Part shown: one piece after another, positions 21,755 to 33,200 of the stretch | How positions within the stretch are numbered: position 1 is the first letter of the stretch | Layout of the letters: each line of letters begins with the position of its first letter | Source: Galaxea fascicularis | Taxonomy: Eukaryota > Cnidaria > Anthozoa > Scleractinia > Euphylliidae | Assembly: GCA_948470475.1 (NCBI GenBank) | Contig: OX419341.1 | Span: forward strand, 29,687,900-29,751,899 | Direction: 5' to 3' | DNA: 64,000 nucleotides | The notes under the pieces: model-generated | Databases searched by the model: none | What the model was told of the DNA's origin: nothing | The model's input: the letters and a program-made list of their open reading frames with translations, nothing else | Position numbers and translations under genes: made by a program

Positions 21755-21905
21755 CGCAAAAGAGGAAACATTGTTTCCCGAAATGTTTCTTGGTTGCGCA
21801 AACGAGCAGGAAGTAAAAAGAAAGGTTTTGCTTCCTAGCTGCGCAAACAAGGAAACATTTGCCGAGGAAGCAAAATGTTTGTGAAAATGTTTGTTGGATC
21901 TTGGA
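21755..21905. repeat. Degenerate repeat of GGAAACAT / ATGTTTCC blocks
   Basis: GAGGAAACATTGTTTCC, GAAATGTTTCTTGG, AGGAAACATTTGCCGAGG and AAATGTTTGTG alternate with GTTGCGCAAAC / GCTGCGCAAAC. It looks like a degenerate foldback repeat. No gene is seen. Confidence 0.45.
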
Positions 21906-22149
21906 CAGCAATTTACGAAAACAAATGTAAGCACAGGGCTACAGGAAGGAGCCAGAATGAACTCGTTCTCGTCCTCTTCTCTCAGTTTGAGCGAGCAAAA
22001 AAGGGAAGAGCAGAGACCCTGGGGACGAGGTTAACGAAGGAAAGGAAATGTTGCAGTTTGCGAAGGCAAAAGCGAATAATAATATTAATGATAACAGATA
22101 TTAATTGAATACTTCCATAGATAATGGTCAATTTTAACCATAAAAGTTT

Positions 22150-22210
22150 AGGCTGTGCACAGCCTCCCCTTTCCTAAAGAAAAGGGGAAAGCGCGGCTGT
22201 ACACAGGCTA
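22150..22210. mobile_element. Small foldback element
   Basis: AGGCTGTGCACAGCC...CCCCTTTCC pairs with GGGGAAAG...GGCTGTACACAGGCT, making a hairpin of about 60 bp total. Non-coding. Confidence 0.6.
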
Positions 22211-22312
22211 TAAAAGTTTATTATCTTGATGTTTCTGTAAATCTTTTAGTTCAAATATTTAATTCTAATAATATTCGGATCTTATAGTACACATTAGCAA
22301 GAAAGTCAGTCA

Positions 22313-22537
22313 TCAAATCGAGGAGTAGCTTTTCCCCTTCACCATGCCGTGGGCGACTGTGAATGGTAAGGTCACGCCCTTGATCAGTAAGGCTGTAATG
22401 CTCTTCATACCATCAATACAGGCTTCAAACGGGGACAGACACACGTACCAACCAGCGCAGAAAAATCCTATTGGCCAGGCGAGAAACAATAGAACTAGGA
22501 ACCAAATGATCCCCCAAAGGAGTTGTTTTCCACTCAT
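22313..22537 (-). CDS. Small hydrophobic membrane protein, paralogue B (74 aa), function unknown
   Basis: From the Met at 22537 (MSGKQLLWGIIWFLV) the protein is 74 residues; an upstream in-frame Met at 22567 would add ten. The core [19 protein letters not shown] is shared with paralogues A and C, followed by FEACIDGMKSITALLIKGVT and a diverged tail (MVKGKSYSSI). This is the most diverged of the three. The inner start is chosen because it places the hydrophobic segment nearest the N-terminus as in the others. No family is recognised; a role in a membrane is inferred only from hydrophobicity. Confidence 0.75.
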   Translation of the reverse strand: MSGKQLLWGIIWFLVLLFLAWPIGFFCAGWYVCLSPFEACIDGMKSITALLIKGVTLPFTVAHGMVKGKSYSSI

Positions 22538-22774
22538 TTTGATCTTGCCGTTGCTTTTATGTTGCAAAGAATTTTGTCAATATGTCAGGTCCTGCGATGA
22601 ACACTGCGAAGTGGAGGGAAATATCTTTTATTGTTGTGATATCACGTCACATCTGCATGTAATTTATCCTCAGAGATCACTTGATGAGCCTAAAGAATAT
22701 TTTGGCGTCGGGTGTTATTCCTCTATTTTATTATTATCTATGTTATTTGATTGTAAATTTTATTTTAATTTATG

Positions 22775-22865
22775 ATATTTTATTTTATTTTATGTTATTT
22801 TATTTTAGGTAATGCCATGTAACTTTTTGGAAGTACTTAATAAATTGTTGTTGCTGTTGTTGAGC
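22775..22865 (+). mobile_element. LINE 3' end with (TTG)n tail
   Basis: GGTAATGCCATGTAACT...AATAAATTGTTGTTGCTGTTGTTG matches the 3' end at about 27225-27280 (GGTAATGTCATGTATTT...AATAAATTGTTGTTGTTGTTG). They are the same LINE family, here reduced to its last bases. Confidence 0.6.
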
Positions 22866-23161
22866 TCTGGGGCTATATTTACAGAATGAGATTTCTCCCA
22901 GGTTGCGAAAGTTGGACAAAATCGTATTATTTTTGTCTTGAATAGAGTGTAGTTTTGCCATGGGCAAAGGGAGGCGGCGGGGGGTAACACCGTATCAAAC
23001 ACAGGGTACTCGCCAGATTGTCACCTAAATATTGTAGGTTGTTTGCTTAAAAAAGGCTTACAAGGGGGGGGGGGTCACTGGCACCCCAGGTCCACCCTCC
23101 CAGCTGCGCTCTTGTTTGCCTTTTGTCAGAAGCTGGATATGGTAGTGTAGGCCGGGTGTCC

Positions 23162-23487
23162 CCAGCGTAATGGTGAAGTTATAAGGCTTTGTATGGGGGG
23201 GGAAAACGTATCTGATTTGAAGGGAAAATTAGAAACGATTTTCAATAAAAGCTCCCAACCTTAACTCCTTAGAGAAACCGGTGGAGTTTCAGTTCCAACG
23301 GTTTCTCTTTGGAACTGAAACTCCACCAAATCCCTTCAAATCCGCCCAAGAACCACACAGGACACAAAGAGTACCACAAAGGAGTTAAGGTGGAAAGTTT
23401 TTATTGAAAATCGTTTTTAATTTTCCCTTCAAATCCGATACGTTTTTTACCCCCATACAAAGCCTTATAATTTCACTATTACGCTGG
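23162..23487. mobile_element. Foldback element with ~110-bp arms and an inner hairpin
   Basis: The left end CCAGCGTAATGGTGAAGTTAT and the next ~90 bases return as a near-perfect reverse complement at the right end. Inside, GGTGGAGTTTCAGTTCCAA and TTTGGAACTGAAACTCCACC form a second perfect hairpin (about 23280-23328). No protein. No sure target duplication. Confidence 0.8.
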
Positions 23488-23999
23488 TGTTTGCATCACA
23501 AAGGTCAATACAGACCTTAGAGCTTGGGCGACCTGTGTTTACTTGTGTTTCAAAAAATCGTAGGAGTAATTGTAATTTGTAATTTATTAATGTCGAAAAA
23601 CGTGGGAAGTGTTTGCACAATCTTCCGAGCCAGAGGCTCATGTTAAAAACGCTCGACAAACTAAAATTACAAAACAAGATTGTGAAGGAGTCGTAACACC
23701 CACGTCCAGCCGGATTTAGCCATTCAAAACGTTGATTAGTTTATAGTTTACCTCTAAATTACGAGGAAAAGGGTTTCGATAAAAATGAAAGAAACAAGCA
23801 GACGAAGTATGTTGACAAAGATTAGTGAATTGAATGTTTGCCATTGAACAATTACCGGGACTATGCGTTTGCTGCGCGACAGTTAAGTTATCATCCACGC
23901 AAGAGAATTGAACAATGTATATGATATAAAATAATGCCAAGATATTAGACGAAATAACAAACCTCTTTCTTGACGCTTGACTGAAGGTATAAGCACATT

Positions 24000-25420
24000 T
24001 CGTCTCTAGAGGAGCAGTCTGGACACGATCGTGCTCGCGTTCATGTTGAAGTCACGAGTTTTTAAAGTCGTCTTTCGTCAAATGACGAGGTCACACAATG
24101 AATTATAAGTTAGACCCAAGGAGGGTATAAGGAGACCCAATCAAACATCACTGAATATGAGTTAGGAAGTGAACCAAACCATGGGCAGGGGTTGGGGTAA
24201 CGAGAAGGGATTACAAGAAAGGATATGACTGGGCGCCGGCTGCATTTCTCGACTTTCCTATGAGACTTTACTTCAGTGCAAATAAGTTGGTCAGTTGAAC
24301 AGTTCACTCCTCTTGGCGGCCTTTACTTTGGAATTACCAAAGTCAGATATGTCTGGTTCGATTATATAGAGCATCTCAGGCATCTCTGGACCCTGTGACT
24401 TTTACGACATTAAAACATTCGTTCTCGACAAGGAATGTGTAAAGTTTGCTTTAGCGCTTGTTCTTTCTACGGCTTCTAACATCCTCATCGTGCGTACAGT
24501 CGGGATGGGCGCGCGCGAACAAAAGCAAAACAGGCGCATATTCCCTTACTCGATCATCCATATCCCTTTATTACTCGAGCCTTCAGCTCAATCAATATAT
24601 CTGTCCCGGAACTCTGTTCTTCAAAAGATTACTCTTCTGGGGACGGCACATACTTTGGGGAAAGTTCTCTCGATTAAATGAACTCTTTGGAACATGGATT
24701 GGCCCCGGTGCCACTCCTGAGGAAGGAGATTGCCACGAAGGGGTACAAACAAAAAGGCAAGAAGCCAAAAAAATCAAATAATAATATAACCATAACAATA
24801 ATAACGTAAAAACACAAAAGAGATTAATTGTTCAATTCCTTAATTGCAAAAAAGTTGCGTGTGACCTTGAAACCAACATGACATCTCGATTTACATATTT
24901 CGTAACGAATTATTTTATCTAACACAATAGAACGCTGAATAAACATGCACTGAGCAGGCCTAACTGTGGGTGGGATGAAATGTTAAGAATCCTGATAGAC
25001 CACTGCAAGCAGAGCAATGTGCGAACTGAATCAGGAAGAGTTTTAGGCAGATATGTTTGTATTAGGCCCTGCTTTCATCTGCAGAACCTGTCGGCTCGCA
25101 CGTGACGTGACAGGGAGGAATTTATTCACATTTTCTTTTTCAAAATTCATGAACATAGCACAGAAAACAGGCACTTAAATTACTAAGAATATACCAGTAC
25201 AGCTCTCTCCAGTAAAACGAAATGTACCTCGATGTTCGTTGCAGGAAATTCAAGAGGGCATAACAAACGAATGTGCAAGCAGTCTATTGTAAATAACACT
25301 TGTCCAACCATTTCTGTCCTAAATCTAAATAGTTCCCACAGTAAAACGCGTCCACACAACAGAAAGAAAAAAAAGATCGGCAGTAAAGCCGTTTCCAGTT
25401 TAAGTTGTTGTGTGTGATTT
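24000..25420. other. No gene recognised
   Basis: The longest frame (24458-24781, plus) has no recognisable domain and ends in an A-rich, SINE-like stretch (24770-24810). Nothing else is supported here. Confidence 0.4.
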
Positions 25421-25422
25421 AG

Positions 25423-25632
25423 TTACCATCCTTGCTTGCCTTCAACCATGTGTTGGGCAACCTCGAGGGGCAATTTAACGCCACGCATTAAAAGCTCGGT
25501 GACTCCTTTAATGGCTTCTACACACGCTTCAAAAGGCGATAGGCACACGTACCAACCAGCACAGAAAAATCCAACCGGCCAAGCAAGGAACCACAAAACA
25601 AGCAGCCAAATAATCGCCCACAAAACATTCAT
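25423..25632 (-). CDS. Small hydrophobic membrane protein, paralogue C (69 aa), function unknown
   Basis: The product of 69 residues starts [19 protein letters not shown] and ends HMVEGKQGW. It lines up without gaps with paralogue A. An upstream in-frame Met at 25659 (MAGDFGCNTM) is possible, but the shared start is the MNVLW Met. A splice-acceptor-like TTTTTGTAG lies just upstream (exon start at 25663), as for paralogue A, so both may have a 5'-UTR intron. Conserved features across the three are the Trp-rich hydrophobic N-terminus, the pair of cysteines in FFCAGWYVC and a third Cys in EAC. Function unknown. Confidence 0.8.
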   Translation of the reverse strand: MNVLWAIIWLLVLWFLAWPVGFFCAGWYVCLSPFEACVEAIKGVTELLMRGVKLPLEVAQHMVEGKQGW

Positions 25633-26849
25633 TGTGTTGCAGCCAAAGTCTCCGGCCAAAGTCCTACAAAAATCAATACATCTATTGTGTTAAAAGAATC
25701 GTTTTAAATCGCTACATTAGCCAAACAGTCGCAGATACATTTACTTATTTAAAAAGGTAGTTTTGACAAATGACAGCTCTCACGTACCGATTTTGTATCT
25801 ATCTGCAAGAGACACCGCCAATCTGGAGCAAGTAGGACTTTTGAACCGCTCTCCTGTGATCCAAAAATAATCCTGGACCGTGGGAGTACTGAGCACTAGA
25901 GTCAGTCACGCAGTCCGCCAGGCCCAAATGTTCAAAGAGCGGATAACTCGCCATCTAGTGCAGTGGATAAAATGTATGGCTACCGATACATTTATCAACC
26001 GGATAACTAATTGTCCGCTGAATAGAGTTATCTGCTCTTTGAACAACTGGGACCAGGACAATGAGAGTACATCAACTTTTAAATTAGAATAAGGGGACTG
26101 AGGTCGAAAAGGCTACCTAACCAAGTCTCGTGCACAATGCCCTTCCCTCCCCACCTCCAAAGCGAAGGGAAAGGTCCTGGGAAAGAGGTTTCACTGGACC
26201 TTATCCTTAGGTATTTGTTTTTTGGGGCCGAGAGTTGATGGGATCTAGGCTTTGCCTAATTTTGCCATGTTGAAAAACGACTTAGATTTACAGCCTTCAA
26301 CAAGAATTCAGATTTACCTTATAAAATTACAGTTGGTAACACAAAGAAGTTATAGTCTCCCGTCTCTCCTCCTACACCCCCAAAACACACGCCTTGTCTT
26401 TGAATTAACAATCAAACTGCTTTGTCTAATGGTACTATACTGGAATGAACGAAAGAACGGACGGACGGAGTGACCGACAGACAGATGGATGGATGAAGTG
26501 AGGTACCTCCATTTTAAGTTGTTTCCATCTTTACTGGATTAGATTTTTCGATGGCTATGGCTAAGCTGAAATAACAGTTTATTACTACAGCAAAATAATT
26601 GAATATATTCTCTCGACTTATTCCCTTCGCATCATAAATTCCATGAACAATACCAGTATTCCCTCACCCTAGTTCCCCACATGCACCATGTACTCAAATT
26701 CTATGTGATAAGTATAATTCAAACTCTATGATTTTGAATGAAAACATAGTAAAGCTTTCATCTCTTATGTCACTGAAAACATATCCAAAGCTTTAAGCAT
26801 CAATGGTCACTCCCAGAAACCTTAATTTTTGTATCTCTTTTAAAACAGA

Positions 26850-27290
26850 CACCAAAAAGCTAAATTCTTAGACAGTATCAAAAATCCCCTCCACAGATCT
26901 GCTATCAATAAATTTCGACTTGGGAATCATCAACTTCACACTGAAACAGGAAGATACACTGTAACCAAAATTCCTGAACACTTGAATGTCACGTCATGTT
27001 GTCTTCCTCATTTTATAATACGTTTCGCTCCAAACTTTTTGATGTTATCATGAAAAAATACAACTTCTTTAAATACTGAGATATTAATTCAAAAATTGTA
27101 TTCCTTTTTAACAATATTGAACTATTATCTGCAGATCAGTTGCTGCCCTTATGTATAACATCACGAATTATAGACACACAATGGTATTTCAGAATTCGTT
27201 TTTATTTGAAATTTACACTTGTAATAGGTAATGTCATGTATTTATATGGAAATACCGAAATAAATTGTTGTTGTTGTTGCTTTTGCTCGG
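26850..27290 (+). mobile_element. LINE 3' fragment with C-terminal coding remnant and (TTG)n tail
   Basis: Around 26905 the frame reads SAINKFRLGNHQLHTETGRYT, resembling the C-terminal part of the LINE at 20 kb (LRLSNHKLAIETGRYSRPF). The cysteine motif expected downstream is lost. It ends AATAAATTGTTGTTGTTGTTG near 27278. Confidence 0.7.
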
Positions 27291-27299
27291 TTTGTTGCT

Positions 27300-29500
27300 A
27301 ATAAACAACCTTTCCAAAGTTAAGTTGAGTTCTTGTTTTTTTGTGTGTATTGTATGAGTATTCGGAACAAAAAAGAAACCAATAAGAAAACGATTCATTG
27401 AGAGTTGCATCCCCGGTGGGGTAGTCCCTTACATGGACGTTATTCTATTCGAAACTCTGTATCGGTGCTTTACGTTATGTTAAACATTGATCCTTTAAAT
27501 TTTCATTTTTTATTTTCGATTTGTATTTGATGCAACGTTCTGTAAATCAAATAGTTCGTTGTATTTCTTTGGAATATTTACTGGCTGCTTTAATTTATAA
27601 TTTCCAGTCAGCTTTAGTTCAAAACTGACCCCTTGAGCCCGGCGCGTGACAAGCTGTTACGGCACTTATTCACCTGTCAAAAGATTCCCTCAGGGCAGGG
27701 GGATCGGGCATACTCACGGGGTTTGACAATTTTCCTTCAAAGTTTGGTCAATTTTTTCACTCTGAGGCAAAAATGTCCATTCAAATTGTCCCACCTTAGG
27801 GAAATTGTGTAATGTCGAAACAACTTAATTAAAGAAACCATATTAAAATTATCAAAAGTAAGCGACTTTAGTATTAGTGGCGACTTGCACAATGATTAAT
27901 AATTTTACACGGTTCAAATTACATCCAAACTACTTTACGCCAGCAGGTGAAAAATCGATCTATTGGCTAATAGTGCAAAGAAGAAACTTTCTATAAAACA
28001 TAAAAGATCGGAGAAATATGGTAAATAACGAGTAGTCCAGGGCTAAATGTCTCGGGGGCGAGTCGTCTGACATTCCAGAAATCCACCCTCCCAGACAACT
28101 TGTATTCCCGAAGAGAATCATTACTTTTTCTTTCGTTCACGCATAAAAAGGGCGTTCAGCAGGATTAGTAACTGCCTTGAAAGGGTTAATCCCATGCTGC
28201 AGAACAAGTATTGGGTTTGGTACACCGAAGGGAGTCGCGCAAGGATCTCTTCTGCGGCGAAACCTGTGTAGGATAGGCCACTTTTTGCTTGCCTTTCATC
28301 AGTTTGCACAAAACCCGATCAGGAGCAGTGCTAACCTACGCTACTAACTTTCCAACTCAAACTAAATTTCGTCCATTCTTCGTCTAAAGTTCAAGAGAAC
28401 ATACGAGGCACAAAATAGGGGCTGGACTTGGTTGGGCATAAAAGTTAAGAGGAATGAATGTTTACTTCATTATCAAAATCCCTTTTTTTTATTAAAAATT
28501 GTACTTTCAAATACATTCAGCATATAATCATATCATAGAATGAGTAAAAAATAGCGACACCATTTAGCAGTTTCTCGAATAAATGCTGGTAATATAGCTA
28601 AAACACCAGCTGAATATTGGAAATGGCGCGACGCACAATCGATTAATCAATCACAATTGTTTTCTTAGTCTACGAGGGAAAACTAGTTGAGTGATTTTTT
28701 CAAGCTATATTTAAAAGCCTAACAATTGCTAAGATCACAAATCCGAAAGAATATAATTACTATTCTGCGAAATACTTAATAAATGTATGTTGTTAATTAA
28801 CACCGACAGATAACACAACAACTTGATTCACTTTACTTCACTACTTGACGCTGGAAAATCACATATACACTTTTAGCTATGCAATTACGCTAATGACAAA
28901 TCCCGGGGAGGAACTCTAGGAAAAACCTGACAACGATGTATGAAACCATTGTTTGAACCTAAGACCTATAAATACTGTATGAAGAAATTTAAAAATGCAA
29001 AATAAAATGATTTTCAATTCTGGAAACCTTCATGCCCCCTCCTCCACCCACACAGTTAAATAAATGCACCTCAACCAATTACTGCATCACTACAGGTTGG
29101 ATGCGAGAGATAAAAACGCAGCAAAGAAGTGCCCTATGTGTTTATCCCATATCCAACCAGTGAAAGTTAATTAATCATCATACATTTCATGAAAGTGAAA
29201 ACGGAATTTTGGAAAGTGTTTCAAGTTTCTTTCTGAAATGTTTTGGATGCCATCAAGAGAACAAAAACACTTCTGGACAAAGAGCCAATGCTAAAACCAA
29301 GTACCTCTCTTTCAGAAGTACTCTAGCACCCTTTTCAGCTGACTTAAGAATCAAATCGTCAAATTGTGTAATACAGAGGTTCAAAACGAATTGCACCTGC
29401 AATTCTTATAATTAACACTGCCTACAAAAGAATGCATATCATCCACTGTGAATCAGATGCACACAGTACACAGCTCTCAAATGCAATGCGAATTGCCACT
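27300..29500. other. No gene recognised; sequence downstream of Boule
   Basis: AT-rich sequence with no supported exon, RNA gene or clear repeat. It may include 3'-UTR sequence of the Boule gene at its right end. Confidence 0.4.
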
Positions 29501-30200
29501 TAGTATACATTTATAGGTCTGAAGCTTGAAATAAAATACTAGAAGGTATTTGATGACAATCCAGATTGAAGACAACAACACTGTCTTCCTGACATAGCCT
29601 TATGCTTGTTGGCAATCTGTAAACATAAAAACATCAAGTTTAACTGTTTTAGTCTTAGGCCCAGTTCAGATGTTGCCAACTGATGTACAAGCAGTACACA
29701 GAAATTGGACAGTATGGTACCCACACCGCTTTTTTCTACACATTTGAATAAGGTGCAGCAAAAGCTCAGGGTACAGCACTGGCACTGATTGCACTGTATT
29801 ATGTAATATCGACGAAAAATGTATAACCTACCTTCAGAATATAAAAAAAGATGTTAAACAAATAAACTGAGTCGGTCTTGAACACACTTACAGTCATATT
29901 GCAAGGCTGAAACATTTCTCAACCTGTGGATAGCTCATACAGTTGTCAACCAAACCCCTTAACACCACACTCAAAATATTGTATTTATCAAGAGTGCAGA
30001 ACCCTGCTTTAGTATTTATTTCTAAATATCAAGGAGTTCGGTTTCCTTGAACGGACCGCCTTAGTAATTTCATTACTCACAGTTACAATAGGGCTTAGAA
30101 TTGACCTCCCTTGTAATTTAATGTTAAGACACTACCAAAAGGGTTAAATAAACTGATAATTATTATTATTATCATTATTTTATCAAATACATACCCCTTT

Positions 30201-33200
30201 TCAATAGTAATATGCTGCTGTGTAACAATACTGGGTGGCAGGTTGCTAAAAAAGAAAGAATCAATAATAACTCTAAAATCAAATGGTGGGTTGCAAAGGC
30301 AAGGGTTAAGGGTATACCTTCTGGGGTTTCTCACGTCCAAGCGGTGTAGTGCGTAGATACTTAAACCTCCATCTCAAATTAAAGGTTATAGAGCTGGCTA
30401 CCAAACAATACCAAGAATTTTGAACTAAAAGGAATTATCAAATTTTTCACGACCTCTAAATGCAAGCGTCTAAATAACCTTTTCAAAGCTACAAGTCAAA
30501 GAGAATTTTGTCTTCCACTAATTATTGATTTGTTACTCAGTTTCCAGACCCAAAGCGCTAGAAAAGCGTGTCTGCATTTTGCCATACTCAGTTACAGTGA
30601 AAAGTTATAGAATATTTTCAAAATAGTATTGAAATGAATGTCAAGTGATCGTACAAAAATCACTCTCAGAGAAAAATATCTCAAAATAAAAAATTCACAG
30701 GCAATTTTTGTTGTTTTATGTTAATCAAAATTTTAGGGCAAAAGAACAAATAGCTCTTTAAAGTGTTCAAGTGAAAAACATTTATTCAAGAAAACAGTGC
30801 TAAGAATGTCAATCAAACGGGTAATTTTTACTTCCACCGAAAACATAAAACTGCCATTTCTATGCCAATATTTCATCTTTTTCTGTATATACATATTTTT
30901 TACATTGGAGGTCACATTTCATTACTTTAACCCAAAAATCCAATTTGAAAAAAATTGCCGATCTGAAGGTATATGGTAACATTAATGCAGCTAATGCTTT
31001 CTTAAGAAAGACATTATCCCAAAGTATCAACAACATTTTTTTTATAAGAACGTCTTATTTTGGAGCGACTGAATAAGATGTTGCACCAAACAACCCTTGG
31101 TAAATTTGGCTTTACAAAAAGCATTGAACACAGAGGTTCACAACACAACAAATACGAATGAGCAAAATAAAGATGTTCTTACTGACTCTCAATCTGGTTA
31201 TATTCTTAGCATGTTCTCAAAATTTTGGTTAATCTCAGTCAGCCTCAATGTTCTGTATACAGACATTCTCATGGGTTCCTTAAATTTCATGCACATTAAC
31301 AATGGCTTTGTGTGCTTTGAAAATTGTTTTACCAAGGAAGAGAGACTACTCCACTCTACCAGCAAACTGGGTTGACATGAACATAAAGGGCTTATGCTCA
31401 ATATTTGGACTGTACAGTCAGTCAAGCAGTTTTCAGTTCACCAACACAAAACCAAACAAAAGAAAACAGTTGGGCATAGACACCTCTGGATTGCAAATCT
31501 TCTGTACTAACAGAAAGAAATTATAACTTTAATGCTAACATTAATTCCTACCTGTATATAGCTGTAAGTTTGAGCTGGCTGAACATAACATGGAGACACC
31601 TGCACAAAAATGAATTACTTTTAGGGATGAATAATTATTAGATTGCCATTGAGAACTGGAAGAGGGGAAGCGCCATAAGCATGATCCTCGAGTGTTGCGT
31701 GAGCCTCAGAAAACAACTGTCGGCTTTTCATACAACAAATTGGTTCTAAGCCAGGGTCGTATAATGTTACGTAAGATGACAGAAATTGCTTGACAGCTCC
31801 ACCCACATCTTAAATCAATGAAAGTTAGGTCACATAATTTTTAATGTAGTTTACTTAAATCCAGGCCATTCAATTAGTTAGTTATAGAACTCGAACATGA
31901 CAAGAAGCCATCGAGAAACAAACAAAATAGCTTCATGAGCAGAATCGACTGAATAATTAACTTATACTGTGCGTGTCGATCCATCGATCGACCAGTTCGC
32001 ATGTGACAACGAGAAACCTACAATTATTTATTCTGAGCTAGGGCATCCGGTTTTTGGCAAACACTTCGGAAAGAAAAATTCAAATCAAACGCTTACCATG
32101 TGTAAACAATGTGAGATTTGTTTACAACAATGAGAGACAACGAGCGGCGAAATGGGCAGTCTTCTTTCAGAAAGGCGGTGAACTGCTCTTTCATTACCTG
32201 TTTAGCAGTAGCATAAACTACCTGAACTTCACCATTCCTGATGGAATTTAAAGTTTCCCCGTCAAAACGTAGTTCGGAGGCAGGAAGGCTAAACTTATTC
32301 GATGTTATCTGCTATAATGCTTTTGAGCGGACAAATAACGATAATTGTTGGGCCTTCGACTGATGCATTTGGCGAGCTCGAAGCTCTGCTTTTCGCCAAA
32401 ACAAACAGCTGAAATATCAGGCTTTTTTCAAAGCCCGTAGGGAGCACACCAAAAACATGTTTTTCCTCTGAGAAGCGATTCCACAGCTTCCTTTTGCTCC
32501 ATTTTTAAAACAAATCCTCAATCGCAAGTGGTTCAAGTCAAACATTGTTCCCGCGAGAATTGCTGTCTCTCCAGTGAAACTGATACGGCGTCCTTATCTT
32601 TTTGATTAGGTGCAATTGACATTTGATGACAGATTGCATCAGGATCAGCCAATGGGAATTTCCCGTTGCTGGAAGAACAGGTAATTTTGAATGAATTTAA
32701 TATATGCATGGCGGACAGTCGTATTTTTTAGCATCTCTCCCTCGCCGTTTTTACTCTCTCTCCAGACCTTTCGTTCGAAGATGGACCGACACCGTCGCTC
32801 ACGTTCACAAAAAATACGACTGTTTTGCAGTCTACAGTTATTATGAATCAAATCCTCCACCATTTTGCTAAAAAAGTATGCATAGACACCCTTTGGAAAA
32901 CAAATCCCAGATCCCTTTTTTATTTCTGCCTGCCTTACCCATACTTAAGAAATAAGCAACACCCTTGAAATACAGTCAGTGAATGTGGACACTTCTAGTT
33001 CAGTATTGTGACAGGAGATATGTAATGAGTGTTTCATGGTAGTACTAGTCGTGGCTAAAAGGATATGTAAGAATTAGCCTGCCTAATAAGAAAACTTGAG
33101 GTAAGACAGCAAGCAAGCTAGGAAGCGATGGAAGTTACCCAGATGAAAGGAATGAAGGAAGCTAGCAGGCACAAAGTTAGGTTACCTAATTTTAAATCCG

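Noticed and set aside
24715..24750. CTGAGGA...CGAAGG as another hammerhead
   Set aside because: No pairing in stem II and the GAA is not followed by a short helix III plus stem I partner.
24458..24781. 107-codon plus-strand open frame
   Set aside because: No domain, no splice support, ends in A-rich repeat-like sequence.
29539..29616. Coding last exon of Boule (IANKHKAMSGRQ frame)
   Set aside because: The last joined exon reaches a TGA at 30201 in the phase set by the upstream exons, so sequence at 29616 can at most be a 3'-UTR exon unless another splice form exists.
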